Assembly: GCA_902773215.1 (NCBI GenBank)
Contig: CACYDQ010000081.1
Coordinates: 1 to 5,239, forward strand
Direction: 5' to 3'
DNA length: 5,239 nucleotides
From: an uncultured Spirochaetaceae bacterium
GTDB taxonomy: Bacteria; Spirochaetota; Spirochaetia; Treponematales; Treponemataceae
In this document: one piece after another, positions 1 to 3,842 of the stretch
How the letters are laid out: the number at the start of each line of letters is the position of its first letter
Position numbering within the stretch: the first letter of the stretch is position 1
The notes under the pieces: model-generated
Database searches by the model: none
What the model saw: only the letters and a program-made list of their open reading frames with translations
Told to the model about the DNA's origin: nothing
Translations under genes and position numbers: made by a program

Positions 1-509
1 GTGGAGAAGTTCCTCTGGAAGTTCGTGCAGTCGTCCTGCGCGTTGTAAAGGCACCACTCGATGAAGGATGTGACGGAGATCTTCTTGGTCTCAAGGCTGT
101 CGTTGGTCAGGGTCAGCTGCTCGACCTCGCAGTTCTCGCCGTTCGGAACCATGTAGAGGACGTCGGCCTTGAGGGAGTTCTTGGAAGAAGAAATCTTCGT
201 GTAGCCGAATCCGTGGCGGCACTCATACGTGTCAAGCGGGGTGTTCATCGGTTTGAAGCCCGGGTTCCAGACCGTTCCGTTGTCATTTATATAGAAGTAA
301 CGCCCGTTGTAATCCAAGGGGATATCGTTGTATCGGTAGCGGGTCAGGCGGAGGAGGCGTGCGTCCGTATGGAATGCGTATCCGCCCGCGGTGTTGGAAA
401 TCAGCGAGAAGAACTTCTCGTTCCCAAGGTAGTTGATCCACGGATAGGGGGTCAGGGGGGTTGTAATGACGTATTCGCGCTCGGCGTCGTCAAAGTGTCC
501 GAATTTCAT
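1..509 (-). CDS. Cellobiose phosphorylase (GH94), N-terminal part, cut by the window edge
   Basis: Glycoside phosphorylase of family GH94, which splits cellobiose with inorganic phosphate into glucose 1-phosphate and glucose in the cytoplasm, saving ATP when cellulose fragments are used. Translating the minus strand from the ATG at 509 gives 169 codons with no stop up to the left edge. They contain stretches I recognise from clostridial cellobiose phosphorylases: MKFGHFDD at the start, REYVITTPLTP, PWINYLGNEKFFSLISNTAGG near residues 24-42, ARLLRLTRYRYND near 49-61, YECRHGFGYTKI near 91-102 and DDCTNFQRNFS at the window edge. This is the N-terminal beta-sandwich region; the (alpha/alpha)6 catalytic barrel with the acid Asp lies outside. 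The family is about 800 residues, so roughly a fifth is present. There is no signal peptide, as expected. GGAGG at 514-518 lies 4 bases before the ATG. Cellodextrin or another GH94 specificity cannot be excluded from this part, but the N-terminus fits cellobiose phosphorylase best. Confidence 0.95.
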   Translation of the reverse strand, partial: MKFGHFDDAEREYVITTPLTPYPWINYLGNEKFFSLISNTAGGYAFHTDARLLRLTRYRYNDIPLDYNGRYFYINDNGTVWNPGFKPMNTPLDTYECRHGFGYTKISSSKNSLKADVLYMVPNGENCEVEQLTLTNDSLETKKISVTSFIEWCLYNAQDDCTNFQRNFS

Positions 510-537
510 GCTTCCTCCAGAAAACTCTTGGTTAAAT

Positions 538-558
538 GTGCTATCCCTATTCTAGCAC
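538..558. promoter_or_regulatory. Inverted repeat over the -10 box, candidate operator
   Basis: GTGCTA (538-543) and TAGCAC (553-558) form perfect 6-bp arms around a 9-bp centre. The right arm overlaps the -10 box and the left arm covers the predicted transcription start, a position where a bound repressor would block RNA polymerase. This would fit sugar-responsive control of cellobiose use, for example by a LacI- or GntR-type regulator, but no regulator is encoded in the window and the assignment rests on position and symmetry only. Confidence 0.4.
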
Positions 559-577
559 GTAATGGTTTTTGTGTAAA
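549..577 (-). promoter_or_regulatory. Sigma-70-type promoter of the cellobiose phosphorylase gene
   Basis: On the minus strand the -35 box TTTACA (577-572) and -10 box TAGAAT (554-549) are separated by exactly 17 bases, and TGC directly precedes the -10, making it an extended -10 promoter. A run of T on the minus strand (581-589) just upstream could act as an UP element. Predicted transcription start is near 542, leaving a leader of about 33 bases that contains the GGAGG ribosome site. Confidence 0.75.
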
Positions 578-697
578 GTTAAAAAAAAAGTGGTATAAAA
601 GTAACGGAAATTAAGCTTTGATGTAGCAAAAACCGGGATTTTAATGATGATTTTCCGATGGTTTACTCTAACGTTTTCGTAAAACTGCGCTAGGCGC

Positions 698-729
698 AAA
701 AAAAAGCACCGCGTGAGCGGTGCTTTTTT
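698..729 (-). terminator. Rho-independent terminator after the FecR-domain gene
   Basis: A perfect 7-bp stem, GCACCGC (706-712) with GCGGTGC (717-723), closes a 4-base loop. On the minus strand it is followed by eight T (705-698) and begins 25 bases past the stop codon at 748. On the plus strand six T (724-729) follow, so it could also work in the other direction, although no plus-strand gene leads into it. A second small inverted repeat, TGCGC-TAG-GCGCA (686-698), abuts the T run. I see no further feature between here and the promoter at 577. Confidence 0.92.
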
Positions 730-747
730 CGTCCTCGTTGAAGGAGT

Positions 748-1590
748 CTAGTCCCTGGTTGCCGTAATGGAAACTGAGGTGTAGCTGGCAGCAGATTCTG
801 CGGCGGTAATCTCTGTTCCCTCTATGCCCGGCAGTCCTCCTCCGACGGCAGCAGCTCCCGCCACTACAGTCTTGTCTGCCAAACTCGCGCTGTCACCGGC
901 AAGGGAATAAGTGTCGGAAAGCCGCCTGTTGAGCGGGTTCTCCTGTGCCTCTACCCCATTGCTGATCGTTATGCGCTGTCCGGCGAAGACGGGAATGAGT
1001 CCGCCACCGACATCCTTCGTCTGGGAGAATCCGGTCAAAGCCTTGCCGTCGGAGATAAAGAGGTTTCCGCTTTCCTCCGCAACCTGCTCCCTGGTCTCTC
1101 CGTCGCTCATACCGACGAGTCCTTCCGTAACATCGGTCTCTCCGCTCGCATAGCTGTCGAACGCCGTTCCGCGGACGGAAGCCGTTGAAGCCGGGGTGTG
1201 GACCTTGAAGTCGTTCAGGTTCTTGCTGGTTGAGTTAACTTTGAAAGAAGCCTTGCCCGTGTCGATGTACACGGTCGTCTTGGTGACATTCTTGTCCGTT
1301 CCTGCGACATCCTGACGGGTAAGCTGCTCCACTGACATTCTCGTGAGCGGTGAAATCGTGCAGACAGATTCACCCAGCTTGAGGGTGGCGTTTGAGTTGA
1401 AGCCGGTAGAAATGATGGCTCCCTCCTCAACGGTGTCGCCCTTATACAGGTCAACCCATTCGCTGGAACCTTTTTTCTGCATCTGGACTTTGCCAGTTAC
1501 AGAAGTTACTTTCGCATCGACAGCGAAAGCCGAGATTGCGCCACAGGCCGCAATGGCCAGGCTGATAAGGCATTTGAAGTTCTTCTTCAT
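748..1590 (-). CDS. Exported FecR-domain protein
   Basis: A 280-residue secreted protein with a FecR domain (the Pfam FecR family). Residues 1-23 form a signal peptide: a KKNFK basic end, a hydrophobic core at 8-22, and cleavage after AFA at 21-23. The FecR domain runs from about residue 30 to 155. It shows the conserved pattern of a GD pair (51-52) and EEGAIISTG (55-63) followed by a TLKL strand, and the hallmark HTPASTASVRGTAFD at 131-145. The C-terminal third is rich in Ala, Gly, Ser and Thr and looks low in complexity. Classical FecR is a membrane-anchored anti-sigma regulator of iron transport; this protein lacks the DUF4880 cytoplasmic region and an internal membrane anchor, so it is better seen as a periplasmic or surface-associated member of unknown role. 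IAAC at 13-16 could serve as a relaxed spirochaetal lipobox, so a lipoprotein is possible. AGGAGG (1603-1598) lies 7 bases before the ATG. It is transcribed alone, with its own promoter and terminator. Confidence 0.92.
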   Translation of the reverse strand: MKKNFKCLISLAIAACGAISAFAVDAKVTSVTGKVQMQKKGSSEWVDLYKGDTVEEGAIISTGFNSNATLKLGESVCTISPLTRMSVEQLTRQDVAGTDKNVTKTTVYIDTGKASFKVNSTSKNLNDFKVHTPASTASVRGTAFDSYASGETDVTEGLVGMSDGETREQVAEESGNLFISDGKALTGFSQTKDVGGGLIPVFAGQRITISNGVEAQENPLNRRLSDTYSLAGDSASLADKTVVAGAAAVGGGLPGIEGTEITAAESAASYTSVSITATRD

Positions 1591-1615
1591 AATGATACCT
1601 CCTGTTTTTTAAGGT

Positions 1616-1660
1616 ATTCCCTCATAAAGAGCATTCCCGTTTAACTATCGCACAGGAATG
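1616..1660. promoter_or_regulatory. Three ATTCC-type motifs at the FecR-gene promoter, possible operator
   Basis: ATTCCC occurs at 1616-1621 and again at 1633-1638, 17 bases apart. The inverted form GGAATG (1655-1660) pairs with CATTCC (1632-1637) as 6-bp arms that flank the -10 box. The spacing around the promoter could mark a regulator site, but the motif is short and chance is a real alternative. Confidence 0.25.
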
Positions 1661-1672
1661 TTCAAAAGTCAA
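1644..1672 (-). promoter_or_regulatory. Sigma-70-type promoter of the FecR-domain gene
   Basis: On the minus strand TTGACT (1672-1667) is a near-consensus -35 box. After exactly 17 bases comes GATAGT (1649-1644) as the -10 box, preceded by TGC to give an extended -10. Predicted transcription start is near 1637, leaving a leader of about 46 bases. The weak hexamer at -10 is compensated by the TG element and the good -35. Confidence 0.7.
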
Positions 1673-1688
1673 GGAAAACCTTTGTTTT

Positions 1689-1716
1689 TAAAACTTTTTT
1701 TCTAAAAACTTTTTTC
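1689..1716. repeat. Duplicated A/T tract upstream of the FecR-gene promoter
   Basis: Two near-identical units, TAAAAC followed by seven T and C, then TAAAAAC followed by six T and C, repeat with a 15-bp period. The tract starts 17 bases upstream of the -35 box. Read on the minus strand it is A-tract DNA, likely curved, and its near edge reaches the place where an UP element would sit. Confidence 0.45.
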
Positions 1717-1730
1717 TTGCAGGAAGCCCC

Positions 1731-1750
1731 CAGAAAAGCACGCTCTTCTG
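1731..1750. other. Stem-loop in the gap between the barrel gene and the FecR-domain gene
   Basis: The 20-base stretch folds on the minus strand into a stem of 8 pairs (one of them G-U) around a CGTG loop. No T run follows on either strand, so it is not a standard terminator. It might protect a 3' end or be incidental. Apart from this stem-loop, the A/T tract and the weak terminator candidate at 1795-1834, the gap 1673-1837 shows nothing recognisable. Confidence 0.3.
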
Positions 1751-1794
1751 AATGCCCTTGTATCATAAGCCTGTATTTGGCAGACTCCCAACAT

Positions 1795-1834
1795 AAAAGA
1801 ACCGTAGAATCCGATGGAATCCTGGCGGTTTCTT
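1795..1834 (-). terminator. Weak terminator candidate after the barrel gene
   Basis: On the minus strand, just past the stop codon, AAGAA-A-CCG (1834-1826) can pair with CGGTTCTT (1804-1797) with one bulged A, closing a 21-base loop; TTTT follows (1798-1795). The large loop and bulge make this a poor hairpin. It is listed because it is the only hairpin followed by T in the gap between the barrel gene and the next promoter. Confidence 0.25.
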
Positions 1835-1837
1835 GAC

Positions 1838-3166
1838 TTAGAACGAGAATACGGCCGTTACCGTTGCTCCCGTATTGTCAAAGGTCTTGTCTTCCGCTAA
1901 GAAGCGGTAGGCCTTGACCTGAAACTGGAAATCAGACGTACACTGGAGCTTCAGTTCCGTGTAAATCTGCCAGCCCTGGTATTCCACGATGTTTTCCTTA
2001 TAACTGAAAAGCTGATCCGAGCCCAACGTTACGAGGAACTCCCTCGTCGGCTTGAATGCCGCCGCAATACCGTACTTTATGGCGGACGAGTACTCCGGGC
2101 TGTATCTCATGTAGGAAATCGGATTGCTCGTGAAACCATAGAAAGGATCGTAAATCCCGTTGTCTCCCGATGCATAAACCAGCTCTCCGGACAAAGCGAG
2201 CGAATGGAAATTCGTAAAATAGGTTATCTTCAGTTTGCTGAGGTTCGCCAGTCCCGAGAACGCAGACTTGTTGGAATTGCTGTCCCCATAGGTCGAGAAA
2301 GTCGTTGAGACGTTGTACATCAAGTCTGAAAAGATGAGAGGCCCGTATAAGCCTCCTGTTATATAGAAGCGATCGAACTCGTCCTCAATCTTGCTCGGTC
2401 CCTCCGTATTGATGGCAATGCTGGCCTCAATGTAGGGGGTCTGGTTTGCAAAGAGATAGGGGAAGGTCAAGTTTGCAGAACTAAGGAAGTAAGGCTCGGC
2501 CCAGACGTAGAGTGACCGCCCGATATCGTCCCTGAACTTGCCCCAGTCTATCTTTTTCATGTAGTCGGAGAAGTCTTTTCCGTTGACTGATTCAACCCTG
2601 TCCAGATAAACGTTGTAGAGACTGCTGGAAACCAGGCTCCGCCAGTAGTTCTTGCCGGAAGAGTTGATTATCAGCGTGTTTTTGGAGTTCAAAAGTCCCG
2701 TATAACCTGCATAGACTCCGAACTGTATTTTCCTGGCAGTATAGCCGAAGTACAGTCCGTCTATTTTCTGGTTGATGATGTTCCCTGTCTTGTCGGTTAC
2801 GTTGAAGCGTCCCGCGGAGATGGAGAAACCTCCCCTTTCATCGTAGCTGTTGTAGTAGTAGCGGAGCAAATCGATGTCGGGCACAATGGTTATGTAGGAT
2901 ATCTCGTCGTAACTGTTCTCCTGCTGGTACTTGATAGAAGCTTGTCCTGCAAGTCCGAAGGAGGAATCCTCTACGAAGGGCAGATCGAACCAGCCTAAGA
3001 GCTTACAGGTGCTAATCTGATGTGCCCGGATCCAGTCAAGGGGTCTTCCTCCGCCATTGCCAGCCGCACCGCCGGAGACAATAAGCTGCGTTCCCGCGTC
3101 AAGTGCGATTGCGGGGCAGGGGAGGAGCAGAAGTGCTGCTAATACAATTTTACTTATACTTTTCAT
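1838..3166 (-). CDS. Probable outer-membrane beta-barrel protein
   Basis: A 442-residue exported protein of no family I can name. Residues 1-21 are a signal peptide (MKSISK, a Leu/Ala core, cleavage after AIA). The mature part is rich in Tyr, Phe, Ser, Asn and Gly, shows many short alternating polar/hydrophobic stretches such as GYTARKIQFGVYAGYTG (residues ~145-161), has no long hydrophobic helix, and ends in TVTAVFSF. A final strand closing with Phe is the usual recognition signal for the BAM machinery. Most likely it is a treponemal outer-membrane porin-like barrel; a large soluble beta-sandwich protein is the alternative. An upstream in-frame ATG at 3241 would add 25 residues in front of a good signal peptide, so the ATG at 3166 is preferred. 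That ATG overlaps the TGA of the upstream gene as ATGA. No clear Shine-Dalgarno sequence precedes it, which suggests translation by reinitiation and production in step with the upstream protein. Confidence 0.78.
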   Translation of the reverse strand: MKSISKIVLAALLLLPCPAIALDAGTQLIVSGGAAGNGGGRPLDWIRAHQISTCKLLGWFDLPFVEDSSFGLAGQASIKYQQENSYDEISYITIVPDIDLLRYYYNSYDERGGFSISAGRFNVTDKTGNIINQKIDGLYFGYTARKIQFGVYAGYTGLLNSKNTLIINSSGKNYWRSLVSSSLYNVYLDRVESVNGKDFSDYMKKIDWGKFRDDIGRSLYVWAEPYFLSSANLTFPYLFANQTPYIEASIAINTEGPSKIEDEFDRFYITGGLYGPLIFSDLMYNVSTTFSTYGDSNSNKSAFSGLANLSKLKITYFTNFHSLALSGELVYASGDNGIYDPFYGFTSNPISYMRYSPEYSSAIKYGIAAAFKPTREFLVTLGSDQLFSYKENIVEYQGWQIYTELKLQCTSDFQFQVKAYRFLAEDKTFDNTGATVTAVFSF

Positions 3167-3666
3167 TGTTGTTGTTCTAGCTCGACTATGGCGGCACGCA
3201 ATCTCCGCTCCAGGCTGTCCCGCTCGTGATGCTCCAGGCATCTGGTCACTATGTTAAGAGCCTCGGCCCCCGTAATCAGCTTCTCCTTCGTGTACTGAGC
3301 GGGTATATATTTGAACGCCTTCATTTCTTTCCAGGCGTAATAGGGACTTTTGAAGGTGCTGTAACCTACGCTGTCTACGATATACCACGCCCCACAGCAG
3401 ATGTTGCAGAAATTCGCAAGCGGAATAGCTGCATCGGAGTTTCCCATGTGCTTAGCCTTTACGATTCCATTTTCGATAAGTGCATCTACAGCATCCTCAT
3501 CACTGGCATAATCACTGACCAGTCCGAGGCAACTCGCCGCAAGATAACTCGCCTGCCCGTAGGTGACGGTCTCAGAGTTCAATATATCCATTATCCTGTC
3601 CGCTGATTGAGCCCAAGAGCATACGCCCAGAAGACACAGCAGACCGATTAAAAAAAATCGCCTCAT
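3163..3666 (-). CDS. Small exported protein with degenerate SLH-like repeats
   Basis: A 167-residue exported protein and first gene of a two-gene operon with the barrel gene. Residues 1-19 form a signal peptide (MRRFF, Leu-rich core, cleavage after SWA). LGVC at 13-16 could be a relaxed lipobox, so lipid anchoring is possible. The mature part resembles degenerate S-layer-homology repeats. Residues ~34-70 show the pattern TYGQASYLAAS-LGL, then DAVDALIENGIVK. Residues ~80-122 contain an Ile-Pro-Leu-Ala-Asn helix and AWKEMKAFKYIP. Residues ~130-143 show LITGAEALNIVTR. A CxxCC cluster sits at 87-91. The tail (144-167) is charged and helical and could form a short coiled coil. In other diderms SLH modules bind cell-wall polymers in the periplasm; a wall-linking role here is inference. 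The ATG at 3666 is preferred over an in-frame TTG at 3696, because the latter lies at or before the predicted transcription start and adds ten residues ahead of the signal peptide. The Shine-Dalgarno sequence is weak (AGAGAG). Confidence 0.78.
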   Translation of the reverse strand: MRRFFLIGLLCLLGVCSWAQSADRIMDILNSETVTYGQASYLAASCLGLVSDYASDEDAVDALIENGIVKAKHMGNSDAAIPLANFCNICCGAWYIVDSVGYSTFKSPYYAWKEMKAFKYIPAQYTKEKLITGAEALNIVTRCLEHHERDSLERRLRAAIVELEQQQ

Positions 3667-3701
3667 TCCAGCTCTCTCATCTAATCCCACGCCCAATACT
3701 C

Positions 3702-3730
3702 ATTTTAGCAAATACTCCGATAAAATGCAA
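3702..3730 (-). promoter_or_regulatory. Sigma-70-type promoter of the SLH-like/barrel operon
   Basis: On the minus strand TTGCAT (3730-3725) and TAAAAT (3707-3702) are 17 bases apart, with TGC directly before the -10 box. Predicted transcription start is near 3695, leaving a leader of about 29 bases before the ATG at 3666. This supports that start over the TTG at 3696. Confidence 0.72.
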
Positions 3731-3732
3731 TA

Positions 3733-3742
3733 TTCCGCGGAA
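3733..3742. promoter_or_regulatory. Perfect 10-bp palindrome between divergent promoters
   Basis: TTCCGCGGAA is perfectly self-complementary. It sits 2 bp upstream of the -35 box of the minus-strand operon and 25 bp upstream of the -35 box of the CHASE2 gene, where a single regulator could affect both. No known site is recognised. A smaller GGGC-GGA-GCCC repeat lies at 3757-3767. Confidence 0.3.
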
Positions 3743-3767
3743 GAAAAAATCTTGCCGGGCGGAGCCC

Positions 3768-3796
3768 TTTAAACTAATCCATTTATGGAATATAAT
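3768..3796 (+). promoter_or_regulatory. Promoter of the CHASE2-domain gene
   Basis: A perfect TATAAT (3791-3796) lies 17 bases after TTTAAA (3768-3773). The predicted transcription start is near 3803, about 40 bases before the TTG start. The -10 box sits inside a direct repeat, ATGGAA at 3785-3790 and 3795-3800 (period 10 bp). TCCAT-TT-ATGGA (3778-3789) forms a small inverted repeat in the spacer. Either might be an operator. Confidence 0.65.
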
Positions 3797-3831
3797 GGAA
3801 GGAAACGGGGCAAAAAGTAAGAACGAGATAC

Positions 3832-3836
3832 AGGAG
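3832..3836 (+). promoter_or_regulatory. Ribosome binding site that selects a TTG start
   Basis: AGGAG lies 6 bases before the TTG at 3843. This is the only good Shine-Dalgarno sequence near the beginning of the reading frame. The competing in-frame ATG at 3795 has only a GGA nearby and overlaps the -10 box. Confidence 0.65.
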
Positions 3837-3842
3837 CTGGTT

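Noticed and set aside
213..614. Plus-strand reading frame of 133 codons
   Set aside because: It lies mostly antisense to the well-supported cellobiose phosphorylase gene, runs through that gene's promoter, and has no recognisable protein features.
686..698. TGCGC-TAG-GCGCA as a second terminator
   Set aside because: On the plus strand it is followed by A, not T, and on the minus strand it follows the stronger terminator; it is probably incidental.
3167..3241. 25-codon N-terminal extension of the barrel gene
   Set aside because: It would put Arg-rich residues before a complete signal peptide and would deepen the overlap with the upstream gene from 4 to 79 bases.
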